Positions 51,933-60,803 of a stretch of DNA of 64,000 nt are shown piece after piece. Made by a program: the position numbers and the translations under genes. This stretch comes from Paenibacillus silviterrae (GTDB lineage Bacteria > Bacillota > Bacilli > Paenibacillales > NBRC-103111), in contig NZ_JASKUT010000002.1 in NCBI RefSeq assembly GCF_030167925.1, positions 124,001 to 188,000 on the forward strand, given 5' to 3'. Within the stretch, counting starts at the first letter, position 1; each line of letters opens with the position of its first letter. The notes beneath the pieces were generated by a model. The model made no database searches, was not told the DNA's origin, and worked only from the letters and a program-made list of their open reading frames with translations.

Positions 51933-51971
51933 GTGTAAGTCCCCCTTTGTTTCACATGATAGAAAGAATCA

Positions 51972-53450
51972 TTATTTTACTAGAGGTAAATAAATTGTAA
52001 ACGTTGTACCTTTAGTGCTTTCGCTTTCCACTTCAATTTTACCGTCATGGGCTGTAACGATTTTGTGGCAGTAAGACAACCCGATCCCCCAGTTGTTAAT
52101 CGATGATTTGGTGGTGAAGAAGGGGTCGAAGATGAGATCCAACACCTCTTCGGAGATACCGGGTCCGTTATCGGAAATACGAATGATCCCCCAGCCGTTC
52201 CTCTCCGTCGTTTCGATGGTGATCAGGCCGTTGTCCCGCATGGAGAGCGATTCGGCGGCATTCTCCAATATATTATACAGGGTTTCGCACATATGGTCGG
52301 GATCTAGATAAGAGAGAGAAAGTAATGGATCGGACGTATATCGAATGACGGCTGAATATTCCCTTCTATTTATGAGTTCCATCGCCATTCGGACGGGAAC
52401 TTCAAGAGACAGCGGCTGCAGGTTCAGCTGGATGTGTTTGAGCTTATCTACAGCGTCGTTAATACTGCCTAAAGCGCTTTCGCATGATTTCAAAATCAAG
52501 TTTAAGGAGTAGGCCGTTTCTTCATCGGCCTTATGCAGCCCGCTTAAGTACTCGGCCTCGGAGCGAATCGCTATCAGATGATTTTTGGTGGCGTGCGTGA
52601 ACGCTCTTGCCCCCATGGTTGCCGTATCGATACTTTTATTAATGCGCACGTCCCAGTTTTTACTGTACATCTCGATTGAGTTGAACTTATACAAGATCAC
52701 AAAAGCTAGGATTAATGCCACATAGACGGCATAAGGAAGTACGGACAACACGAAAGTATTTGCGCCTAAGGGTGGTTGCAAATAATTGTAATACCCTTCC
52801 ATATACGTAGGCTTAACAAGATTTTTTGGTGCCCAGGTGAACAGCAGAAGGTGAAGGGCTGTAATCGGTATAAGTCCAAGAATGTGATATAAGGTCAGAT
52901 TTTTCAAAAACTTAATTTTGGGATAATAAATATAATAGCCCAGCAGCAGCCCGAAGGACACTAGAATGGTGATGTATTTGATGGCCTTAAACGACAGATT
53001 GACAGCATCAAATACTGTGGAATAGGATGCGTGGCTCTGCCACAGGATTTGGACATAGGGATCATACAGGATCATTTGAAGGACGAACAATACACAGCTG
53101 CACGTATAAAGTGCGGTTTTGATGCCGGGCTTAAGATTTCGGGTAAAGGACACGGCAAAGCATAGTAAGAAACAATGGAACAATATGACCCCACCGTTTA
53201 AGAAACGGATCAGCATGTTCGGATTGAACTTAATAAGCACAAGATAGTTCCAGGTCCCGGGACTGAAGTCAAATATCTTATTAATGGTATTAAAGTAATA
53301 ATTAAATTTACTCAAATATAAGATATAGGCTATAAACGATAACACCCAACTAAAAATGATGCCATACATAAACTGGGTGGAGGAATAATTCAGCTTCTTG
53401 AAGGTCATGGTTATGGAAAAAAGCAGCATCAGTAAAATGATTATAATCAT
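51972..53450 (-). CDS. Sensor histidine kinase with multi-helix membrane sensor
   Basis: 492 residues. The first 240 or so residues hold about seven membrane helices (starting MIIIILLMLLFSITMTF), without a large extracellular domain, so it probably senses a membrane-embedded or small ligand. The kinase part has an H-box-like GARAFTHATKNHLIAIRSEAEY, the N-box NAAESL, the G1 ISDNGPGI and G2 NWGIGLSYCHKIV. It ends in FTIYLPLVK. The layout differs from the YesM kinase at 18389. It is the first gene of a two-gene operon with the LuxR-type regulator and divergent from the chondroitinase-like gene at 53677. Confidence 0.9.
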   Translation of the reverse strand: MIIIILLMLLFSITMTFKKLNYSSTQFMYGIIFSWVLSFIAYILYLSKFNYYFNTINKIFDFSPGTWNYLVLIKFNPNMLIRFLNGGVILFHCFLLCFAVSFTRNLKPGIKTALYTCSCVLFVLQMILYDPYVQILWQSHASYSTVFDAVNLSFKAIKYITILVSFGLLLGYYIYYPKIKFLKNLTLYHILGLIPITALHLLLFTWAPKNLVKPTYMEGYYNYLQPPLGANTFVLSVLPYAVYVALILAFVILYKFNSIEMYSKNWDVRINKSIDTATMGARAFTHATKNHLIAIRSEAEYLSGLHKADEETAYSLNLILKSCESALGSINDAVDKLKHIQLNLQPLSLEVPVRMAMELINRREYSAVIRYTSDPLLSLSYLDPDHMCETLYNILENAAESLSMRDNGLITIETTERNGWGIIRISDNGPGISEEVLDLIFDPFFTTKSSINNWGIGLSYCHKIVTAHDGKIEVESESTKGTTFTIYLPLVK

Positions 53451-53676
53451 GCACTAACCTCCGGAAGGGCAAGTAAGAGGATCTACTGTCAGGATCGATC
53501 ATGCAATTGTAAGCGCATATTGATCATATCAGATATAAATATCGGATGTAAATGATGAGATCGGTTTCATTGAACTAAGAAGACAAAGTGTTAAGCTTCG
53601 AATACATTGTGTCATTGTCGCATCGCGCCGGTGGCTATATACTTACGCTATTATTACTACGATTGGAGGGAGATGG

Positions 53677-56600
53677 ATGAATAGCACAGTGTATTCGTTC
53701 GAGGACGGAGTTCCGACTATGTTCTCCGTTATCGGAGCAGGTCGGACCTACGTGACAGACCGGCACTTTATGGATGGCTCGCTTAGCTTGGCTTGGGAAT
53801 ACCGTGCAGGCTCGAAGCTGTCTATCAAGGGCCGTATCGGATTCGCGCCTTTCGTTGATAACCGGGTGAATCAAGCCCGAAGTACGTTTGCCGTGTGGGT
53901 ATATAATGAACGCTCCTCAAAGGGGGGCTTGGTGTTTCAGTTCGGACGGGGCGAGCGGGTCGATTGTCAATTCGAATTCAAGCTGGCGTTTCAAGGGTGG
54001 AGAACCGCCTGGCTTACTTTCGAGCGAGATATGGAAGGCACGCCTCATCATGAGATGGATACGCTGACGATAGTTGCCCCTATTGACGAGGAGGGAGGGA
54101 CTGTCTATTTCGATCAGATGGTCATGTCGACCCCCGTGGATCCGCGGCATCCTACACGGGACGAGCAGGTGCCTGTCGTGAATGTACGCGCCGACCGAGG
54201 TGCCAACAACCACTGGCTGAGCTTATACCGCTATTCCCGTCTAGAATCGATGGACAGGTCCGTAGCGGAAGCGACACGGGAAGAAACGGAGTTCATCTCC
54301 TCAAAATACGAGGAATATCTTCTAACTGATGAGGGTTCACCCCTTCCAAGAGTTGATCGCGGTGAACCCGATCTAATTCAGCTTGCCAGGCAGTTCTCCG
54401 CCTTCCGTATCGTCCGAAAGGACGGTCTTATTTCCGGCAGGCCGGTGCATTTGGTACATTTGGCCGATATTTATCCCTCCGAACGTCGGCACGAATTACT
54501 TACTTTGACTGACGCGGTAAACGTCAAGACATATACCGAGCTTATGTTCAAGATAGCGTTAGCATACAGACAGGTTAAGGTTGAAACGGAGCGCGAGAAG
54601 CTTCTGCAGATGTTCGCGGATGCGCTGGAGCATATGCTCGATCAAGGCTGGGCATACGGAAGCAGCCTCGGAACGGTTCATCACCTCGGTTACAATTTGC
54701 TTTGCTGGTATCCGGCGGTGTTTATAATGAAGGATATTCTGGCGCACCGACACGGCAGTCTGCTTAAACGAACACAGCAAGCGATGTACTGGTTCAGCGG
54801 AGCAGGTCGGATCTATATGGACACTGCCGAAATAGAGGGCAACATAGATATTTTCAATACAACGATAACTGGCATGCTGGCAAGCTTGCTGCTCATGGAT
54901 GACCCCAAAGAACGAGGCGTGGCGCTTAGCGAATTCAGCCGTTGGTTAAGCCAATGCTTGCGTCCGGCGCCTGGCCTTAGAGCGGCACTGAAGATCGACG
55001 GGAGCGTATACCATCATGCAAATCATTATCCGGCTTATGGCGTCGGAGGCTTTAACGGCGTAGCTCCGATCGTCTATTTTTTGAGCGGGACGCGGTTCCG
55101 TATTGCATCGGACGCCCATAGAACACTGAACAAGGCGCTACTTGCGATGCGGCTCTATTCAAACAAATACGAGTGGCTTATCAGCTTGTCCGCGCGGCAT
55201 CCCACGGGAACATGGGCGCTATCGCTTCCACCGTATAAATATATGGCTCTGGCTGGACGTCCGGAAGAAGACAGCGGATTGGATTATGAAATGGCAGCAG
55301 CTTATTTGCGGCTTTTGACGCCAGGACAAGACGAAGAATTTCGGCGCCGGCTCCTCGAGTGCGGCGTGCGTCCCGAGAAGGATCCTGAAGGCCACTGGGC
55401 CATGAACTACGCGGCACTTACGCTTCACCGCAGAGACAATTGGCTGGCTGGCGTCCGCGGTCACAGCAGGTACTTGTGGGCAAACGAGACGTACTCCGAT
55501 TGCAACCTGTACGGCCGATACATTACGCATGGCCATTTGCAAATCATGAGTCAAGGCGACCCGGTTACCAATGCCGATAGCGGCTATGTGCCTGATGGAT
55601 GGGATTGGAACCGCTGGCCCGGTACGACAACCGTTCGTTTGCCGATCGATCAGCTGCTTTCGGATGTGCGTAATGTCGATACATGGAGCGGCTATGAGGA
55701 AATGCTGCTGTCAGACGAAACGTTTGCAGGCGGTCTTTCGTTGGAGGAACGTAACGGCATGTTTGCCATGAAGCTGCACGAGCATCCGAAGTATGAAGGG
55801 ACGCACCGGGCGCGTAAATCGTTTTTCTTCTTCGACAACCGCATCATTGCCTTGGGTTCGGATATTGAAAATGAGAACGAGCATTTGACGGAAACGACGC
55901 TGTTCCAATGTCATTTGCCTACCCGTGACGAGCCGATCTGGCACAGCCTGAAACCGTTACACGGGGCTGAGGAGGCCATCGCCATCAGGCAGTTTCCTTA
56001 TAGCAACGTATCGGAAACGAAGGCGGGAGCTTGGATGATGGACAATAAAGGCAATGGATATTACGTGGCTGGGGGCCAAACGGTAGGAGTGTCGCGAGGG
56101 AAGCAAATTTCCCGGCATCAAAAAAACAGGTCCGTCACAGAAGGCGATTTTGCTGCAGCATGGCTCCAGCATGGAGTCGCTCCTAAGGAAGCCGAATATG
56201 AATACGCGATCGTCGTTAAAACGAATCCCACGCAGATGTCTGAGTTTGCCGCGAGGATGTCCGTCCCGGCCAAAGCGGCCTATAAAGTGATACAGAAAAA
56301 CTATGATGCGCATATAGTCAAAGACAATGAAACGCAAACGACGGGTTATGCGTTGTTCGAGGCGGAGCGTGAAACAGCGGACGAGCTGCTGGTCTGTACC
56401 GATACCCCGTGCATGGCGATGATCCGCGAGCTTTCAGGCAATGCCGGGCTCGTTGTTAGTGCAGTCGACCCGGATTTAAGGCTTTACAGCGGCGTAGAGG
56501 CGGATCAATACGATGAAAATGGCGTGCGGCGGGAAGTAAGCGTTTATTCGCGAGCGTGGGTGCATGCCGAGAGTCAGCCACATCGATTGACCATTACGCT

Positions 56601-56742
56601 GCGAGGGTCTTGGACTGCAGCGGAGCCTGCTACGCGTGTTAAGGTACTTAACGGTGATGACCGTACGATACTGCAGTTCGAATGTAGGGACGGTCTGCCG
56701 ATGGAAATTCGATTGGACTCTGCGGCGAACGGTTGCCTCTGA
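53677..56742 (+). CDS. Chondroitin sulfate ABC lyase-like enzyme (PL8), no signal peptide
   Basis: 1021 residues. Domain order follows chondroitinase ABC: an N-terminal jelly-roll (Lyase_N, about 1-200), an alpha/alpha toroid (200-540), and beta domains to the end. Four residues correspond, by remembered alignment, to the catalytic set of the Proteus enzyme: His 447 and Tyr 454 in YHHANHYPAYG, Arg 507 in SARHPTG, Glu 604 in NETYSDCNLYGRYITHG. ATG 53677 has TTGGAGGG at 6 bases. Unlike known homologues, no signal peptide precedes the jelly-roll, so it would work in the cytoplasm on imported oligosaccharides. The substrate class (chondroitin or dermatan sulfate, hyaluronan) is inference. No regulon motif is visible before it. 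Confidence 0.88.
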   Translation: MNSTVYSFEDGVPTMFSVIGAGRTYVTDRHFMDGSLSLAWEYRAGSKLSIKGRIGFAPFVDNRVNQARSTFAVWVYNERSSKGGLVFQFGRGERVDCQFEFKLAFQGWRTAWLTFERDMEGTPHHEMDTLTIVAPIDEEGGTVYFDQMVMSTPVDPRHPTRDEQVPVVNVRADRGANNHWLSLYRYSRLESMDRSVAEATREETEFISSKYEEYLLTDEGSPLPRVDRGEPDLIQLARQFSAFRIVRKDGLISGRPVHLVHLADIYPSERRHELLTLTDAVNVKTYTELMFKIALAYRQVKVETEREKLLQMFADALEHMLDQGWAYGSSLGTVHHLGYNLLCWYPAVFIMKDILAHRHGSLLKRTQQAMYWFSGAGRIYMDTAEIEGNIDIFNTTITGMLASLLLMDDPKERGVALSEFSRWLSQCLRPAPGLRAALKIDGSVYHHANHYPAYGVGGFNGVAPIVYFLSGTRFRIASDAHRTLNKALLAMRLYSNKYEWLISLSARHPTGTWALSLPPYKYMALAGRPEEDSGLDYEMAAAYLRLLTPGQDEEFRRRLLECGVRPEKDPEGHWAMNYAALTLHRRDNWLAGVRGHSRYLWANETYSDCNLYGRYITHGHLQIMSQGDPVTNADSGYVPDGWDWNRWPGTTTVRLPIDQLLSDVRNVDTWSGYEEMLLSDETFAGGLSLEERNGMFAMKLHEHPKYEGTHRARKSFFFFDNRIIALGSDIENENEHLTETTLFQCHLPTRDEPIWHSLKPLHGAEEAIAIRQFPYSNVSETKAGAWMMDNKGNGYYVAGGQTVGVSRGKQISRHQKNRSVTEGDFAAAWLQHGVAPKEAEYEYAIVVKTNPTQMSEFAARMSVPAKAAYKVIQKNYDAHIVKDNETQTTGYALFEAERETADELLVCTDTPCMAMIRELSGNAGLVVSAVDPDLRLYSGVEADQYDENGVRREVSVYSRAWVHAESQPHRLTITLRGSWTAAEPATRVKVLNGDDRTILQFECRDGLPMEIRLDSAANGCL

Positions 56743-56753
56743 CATGCCTCTTA

Positions 56754-57602
56754 CTAGTCGTGCTTCCTGCGGAAATAGGTAGGAGGGCGGCCGAAGTAGG
56801 CGGCAAACGAGCGGGAGAATGATGCCGAGTCGGAATAGCTTAAGCTGAAAGCGATCTCCGTTACAGTGAGCGTCGTTTCTTTCAGCAGCCTCATCGCCTT
56901 CTCCATTTTCAGCTTTATCAAATATTGGACGGGCGAGAGGCCAACCTGCTCGGTAAACACTTTGGTGAAATAGGTGCGGTGAATGCCGACTTGACTGGCA
57001 ACATGGCTGACACTAATCGGCTCTGAGTAATGGGCATCCATATATTCTATGCTTCGCTGCACCCAGTGCTTTTGGCGGCTATGTATGGACGTTGCCGCTA
57101 ATAAATTGCCATGAAGCTGATCGAATAGCTGATAGATCAGACTCAGCACGCTGAGCTGAGTAGTCTTATCCTGAGCCGCCGCTCGCCACAGCTGTTGAAG
57201 AATCATTTCTGTCGAAGAAGAAAGCGCCCCTCTAGCAAATGGGAGATTCTCGGTGATGCCGAGCAGCTCGAGCAGCACGGGGGCTTGCGCCCCGGCAAAA
57301 GCAACCCAGGTCATTTCCACAACCGTTCGGGGATCGGCAGGGCGGTAGCTGAACGGCGTACCTGGCCAGAGACAAAACAAGTCTCCTTTTTCGAGGGCAA
57401 TCGTTTGCTCTTTGTACTGCATATGAATCGTACCCGCCTGGATCAGGTGGAGACTGTAATAATCGATTGTTTTGGGACCGGCTAGGTAGTTCGGCTTCGT
57501 AAGGTTTTTACCGAGTCGCACCGGCCATAAATGTAATGACTGGGCAACCTTGTCGGGTGCAAAAAAAATATTTTGGGCAAATTCCTGCGCATATTCTTTC
57601 AT
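56754..57602 (-). CDS. AraC-family transcriptional regulator with cupin N-terminus
   Basis: 282 residues from ATG 57602; the frame extends to 57641 without ribosome site, whereas AGGAGGG lies 12 bases before this ATG. The N-terminal half is an AraC_binding cupin (HLIQAGTIHMQYKEQTIALEKGDLFCLWPGTPF), which binds a sugar. The C-terminal half has two helix-turn-helix motifs: PISVSHVASQVGIHRTYFTKVF and LTVTEIAFSLSYSDSASFSRSF. It ends 12 bases from the convergent chondroitinase-like gene and is divergent from the sulfatase gene at 57704 (102 bases), which it may control. Confidence 0.9.
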   Translation of the reverse strand: MKEYAQEFAQNIFFAPDKVAQSLHLWPVRLGKNLTKPNYLAGPKTIDYYSLHLIQAGTIHMQYKEQTIALEKGDLFCLWPGTPFSYRPADPRTVVEMTWVAFAGAQAPVLLELLGITENLPFARGALSSSTEMILQQLWRAAAQDKTTQLSVLSLIYQLFDQLHGNLLAATSIHSRQKHWVQRSIEYMDAHYSEPISVSHVASQVGIHRTYFTKVFTEQVGLSPVQYLIKLKMEKAMRLLKETTLTVTEIAFSLSYSDSASFSRSFAAYFGRPPTYFRRKHD

Positions 57603-57703
57603 TCTGCATGGTTCCCTCCTATTTAGAAATAAGTATAGCATACCGTGACCGAATTGAGCGTAAAGTTAGCCTTGGAATGTACAACGCTTAAAGGAGGCTA
57701 GAT

Positions 57704-59098
57704 ATGGCCAGCCGTCATGAAAATAGACCGAACATCCTGTTTATATTGTCCGATGATCAGGGAGCGTGGGCGATGCGGTGTGCTGGAAACCATGAAATCA
57801 TCACCCCGAATCTGGACCGGCTTGCGGCAAGCGGCATAAGGTTTGACAATTTTTTCTGCACCTCACCGGTGTGTTCGCCAGCCCGCGCGTCTCTGTTGAC
57901 CGGACGCATTCCGTCGCAGCACGGTGTTCATGATTGGATTAAGGAAGGGAACGTAGGGGACGGCGCGATTCGTTACTTGGACGGACAGACTTCCTACACG
58001 GAGCTGCTAAGCGCGGCTGGCTACGTGTGCGGCATTAGCGGCAAGTGGCATTTGGGCGACAGCGCCATCCCGCAAAAAGGATTTACTCACTGGTATGTAC
58101 ACGAGTCCGGGGGCGGGCCTTATTACAACGCGCCGATGATCCGCAACGGACAGCCGGAAGTTGAGCCCCGGTATTTGACTGAAGCGATAACAGACGATGC
58201 GCTCCAATTTTTGGACAAGCAGGACGATAGGACTCCGTTTTATATGAGCGTGAATTATACGGCACCACACAGCCCCTGGGTGGGGAATCATCCGCCTGAA
58301 ATCGTGGCGCTTTACGACGACTGCCCTTTCGAAACATGCCCGCAGGAGCCGGCTCACCCGTGGACCATTCCGAACGCGCCGTGGGGTTCGAATGGGCGGG
58401 AAAATTTGAAGGGCTACTTTGCTGCCGTCACAGCCATGGACAAGCACATCGGCAGGTTGTTGGACCGGCTGGAGGAGAAAGGGCTAACAGAGAGTACACT
58501 TGTGGTGTTTATGGGGGATAACGGCTTTAGTTGCGGGCAGCACGGGTTCTGGGGAAAGGGCAACGGAACGTTTCCGCTGAACATGTACGACACTTCGGTG
58601 AAGGTACCGGCGATATTCAGCCATCCGGGTACCATTCCACAAGGGAGCGTCTGCTCCTCGCTGTTAAGCGGCTACGATGTTATGCCGACCCTGCTGGATT
58701 ACGCGGGTATTAGAGAGGCGGCAGAGCCTTTAGCCCTTCCTGGGACGAGCTTTGCCGGGATTCTGCATGGAGCGCCTGGGCAGGATCGCGGTTCTGTATA
58801 TGTATATGATGAGTACGGTCCCGTGCGAATGGTCCGCAGCCGTGATTGGAAGTATGTGCATCGGTACCCTTATGGGCCGAATGAGCTTTATCATCTAGCC
58901 TTGGACCCCGTGGAGCGACATAACCTGGTGGAAGACCCTGCACACATGGAACGAATCGCATCTATGAAGGCCGAGCTGGATACATGGTTCGTGCGATACG
59001 TTGATCCTTGCATGGACGGGATCCGCGAGCCGGTGAAGGGCGGCGGGCAAATCGGTCTAGCGGGGCTCGATAGCAGCGGAAGAAGGACTTTTCTATAG
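57704..59098 (+). CDS. Sulfatase 2 (formylglycine-dependent, cytoplasmic)
   Basis: 464 residues. Cys 57 in VCSPARASLLTGRIPSQHG is the formylglycine site. LFILSDDQG (13-20) and FMGDNGFSCGQHG (about 269-281) give metal ligands; GKWHLGD is conserved. The SQHGVHDW pattern resembles N-acetylglucosamine- or galactosamine-sulfatase-like families, but the exact sulfate position cannot be told. No signal peptide. ATG 57704 has AAAGGAGG. A second sulfatase gene follows 46 bases later in the same direction, so the two probably remove different sulfates from one imported sugar. Confidence 0.9.
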   Translation: MASRHENRPNILFILSDDQGAWAMRCAGNHEIITPNLDRLAASGIRFDNFFCTSPVCSPARASLLTGRIPSQHGVHDWIKEGNVGDGAIRYLDGQTSYTELLSAAGYVCGISGKWHLGDSAIPQKGFTHWYVHESGGGPYYNAPMIRNGQPEVEPRYLTEAITDDALQFLDKQDDRTPFYMSVNYTAPHSPWVGNHPPEIVALYDDCPFETCPQEPAHPWTIPNAPWGSNGRENLKGYFAAVTAMDKHIGRLLDRLEEKGLTESTLVVFMGDNGFSCGQHGFWGKGNGTFPLNMYDTSVKVPAIFSHPGTIPQGSVCSSLLSGYDVMPTLLDYAGIREAAEPLALPGTSFAGILHGAPGQDRGSVYVYDEYGPVRMVRSRDWKYVHRYPYGPNELYHLALDPVERHNLVEDPAHMERIASMKAELDTWFVRYVDPCMDGIREPVKGGGQIGLAGLDSSGRRTFL

Positions 59099-59144
59099 CT
59101 GCCCGGGGGAACAGACAACAACCGAAACCGAAAGGAACGATCAT

Positions 59145-60656
59145 ATGAAGAAGCCTAACATTCTGCTTATTACTAGCGATCAACAGCATTGGAATACGAT
59201 CGGCGCGTTTAACGCCGAATTGCAAACGCCCCATCTTGACCGACTCGTACGCGAAGGGACCACTTTTACTCGTGCGTATTGCCCCAATCCAACGTGTACG
59301 CCAACGCGCGCTTCGATTGTTACGGGAATGTACCCGAGCCAGCACGGAGCATGGACGCTCGGCACGAAGCTGGCAGAGGACCAACAGACGGTAGGGGATT
59401 TGCTCTCTGCGCAAGGATACCGAACTGCACTCGTTGGCAAGGCGCATTTTCAACCCATCGGATCCACTGAGGAGTATTCCTCGTTAGAAGGCAGGGACAA
59501 GCTGCACGACTACGAATTTTGGAAATCATTCACCGGTCCTTACTATGGCTTCCAGCGAGCGGAGATGCTGCGAAACCATACGAACGAATGGCTTGTAGGT
59601 CAGCATTACGTGCTTTGGATGGAGGAAAAAGGGTTTGCGAACTGGCGAGATTACTTTACGTCCCCAACGGGAACAATGGATGAGAAGCAGCAGTTTGTAT
59701 GGCCCATTCCCGAAGAATATCATTATAATACTTGGATTGCTGAGCGGACGAACGCCTTGATGAGAGAGTATGCAGAGGCTGAAGAGCCGTTCTTTATGTG
59801 GGCCAGCTTCCCGGACCCTCATCCACCATACCTCGCGCCTGAACCTTGGGCCGGAATGTATGACCCGGATAGCCTGACGATTCCGCATGGCAAAGCTGGA
59901 GAGCATGATGCTAACCCGCCGCATTTCGGCATGACGCAGCAGGCTAATCCCGATTTCAAAGCGTACAAGGAAACGGGCTTCGGCATTCACGGCTACCATT
60001 CCCATACAAATATGACACCGGAAGAACACAAAAAAGCGGTGGCCGTCTACTACGGAATGGTCAGCTTCATGGATAAATATATCGGTCGTATCCTTGATCA
60101 GCTCGATGCACTGGGAATTGCGGAGGAGACGATTGTCATTTTCACAACCGATCACGGTCATTTTTACGGACATCATGGGCTTCAGGCCAAGGGAGGCTTC
60201 CATTACGAAGACCTCATTCGTGTTCCGTTTATTGTCAAGTACCCGGGCCGCGTCCGGGAAGGAGCCGTTTCTGACTCCATGCAGTCTTTAGTCGATTTGG
60301 CACCGACGTTTCTTTCACTCGCCGGAACGCAGATTCCGCCGACCATGACGGGTGTCAATCAAACCGTCGTGTGGGAGAATCCCGAGACAACGGCGAGAGA
60401 TCATATCATTTGCGAATTTCATCATGAGCCGACAACCATACACATGAAAACGTTCGTCGATCACCGTTACAAAATAACGGTGTACTATAATCAGACCTAC
60501 GGCGAGCTGTTCGATCTTCAGGAGGACCCGGGTGAATGGCGCAATTTATGGAATGATCCGCAGTACGCCAGCCTGAAAAGCGAGCTGTTGCTGAAGTACA
60601 TTTGGGCGGAGCTTGGCAAGGAGCCCATGCCGATGCAGCGCATATCGCATGCGTAG
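59145..60656 (+). CDS. Sulfatase 3 (formylglycine-dependent, cytoplasmic)
   Basis: 503 residues. Cys 51 in CTPTRASIVTGMYPSQHGAW is the formylglycine site. ITSDQQHWNTIGAF near the start and FTTDHGHFYGHHGLQAKGG (about 329-347) are the metal and sulfate-binding parts. It differs from both other sulfatases in the middle, so it is not a recent copy. No signal peptide. ATG 59145 has AAAGGAA before it. It lies directly behind sulfatase 2. Together the three sulfatases cover several sulfate positions, in line with a glycosaminoglycan or other sulfated uronide as nutrient. Confidence 0.9.
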   Translation: MKKPNILLITSDQQHWNTIGAFNAELQTPHLDRLVREGTTFTRAYCPNPTCTPTRASIVTGMYPSQHGAWTLGTKLAEDQQTVGDLLSAQGYRTALVGKAHFQPIGSTEEYSSLEGRDKLHDYEFWKSFTGPYYGFQRAEMLRNHTNEWLVGQHYVLWMEEKGFANWRDYFTSPTGTMDEKQQFVWPIPEEYHYNTWIAERTNALMREYAEAEEPFFMWASFPDPHPPYLAPEPWAGMYDPDSLTIPHGKAGEHDANPPHFGMTQQANPDFKAYKETGFGIHGYHSHTNMTPEEHKKAVAVYYGMVSFMDKYIGRILDQLDALGIAEETIVIFTTDHGHFYGHHGLQAKGGFHYEDLIRVPFIVKYPGRVREGAVSDSMQSLVDLAPTFLSLAGTQIPPTMTGVNQTVVWENPETTARDHIICEFHHEPTTIHMKTFVDHRYKITVYYNQTYGELFDLQEDPGEWRNLWNDPQYASLKSELLLKYIWAELGKEPMPMQRISHA

Positions 60657-60667
60657 CTCGAAACAAG

Positions 60668-60715
60668 GGGAATAAAACTTTCCCCTTCTGCTCGAAAGAC
60701 TGTTTATATATGATG
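60668..60715 (+). promoter_or_regulatory. Regulon motif copy 3 and promoter of the YesS-like regulator
   Basis: GGGGAATAAAAC (60668-60679), then TTTCCCCTTCTG. Here the element is a near-perfect inverted repeat: AAGGGGAA and TTCCCCTT with a 7-base spacer. TTCTGC (60687-60692) and TATGAT (60710-60715) give a 17-bp promoter. The distance from motif to -10 is 30 bases. Confidence 0.7.
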
Positions 60716-60803
60716 ATAGTAGCATGATGCATGAAACCTGCGCAGCCCGCCAATTCGCGGGCTGCGCAGTCTCATATTGGATTAATGGGTTCAACTGGGG
60801 GGA

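Noticed and set aside
53500..53520. Possible cre site before the chondroitinase-like gene (TGTAAGCGCATATT)
   Set aside because: Three mismatches to TGWNANCGNTNWCA, two of them in the conserved right half.
59526..60203. 225-codon minus-strand frame inside sulfatase 3
   Set aside because: Antisense shadow of a clear sulfatase; no start signal.
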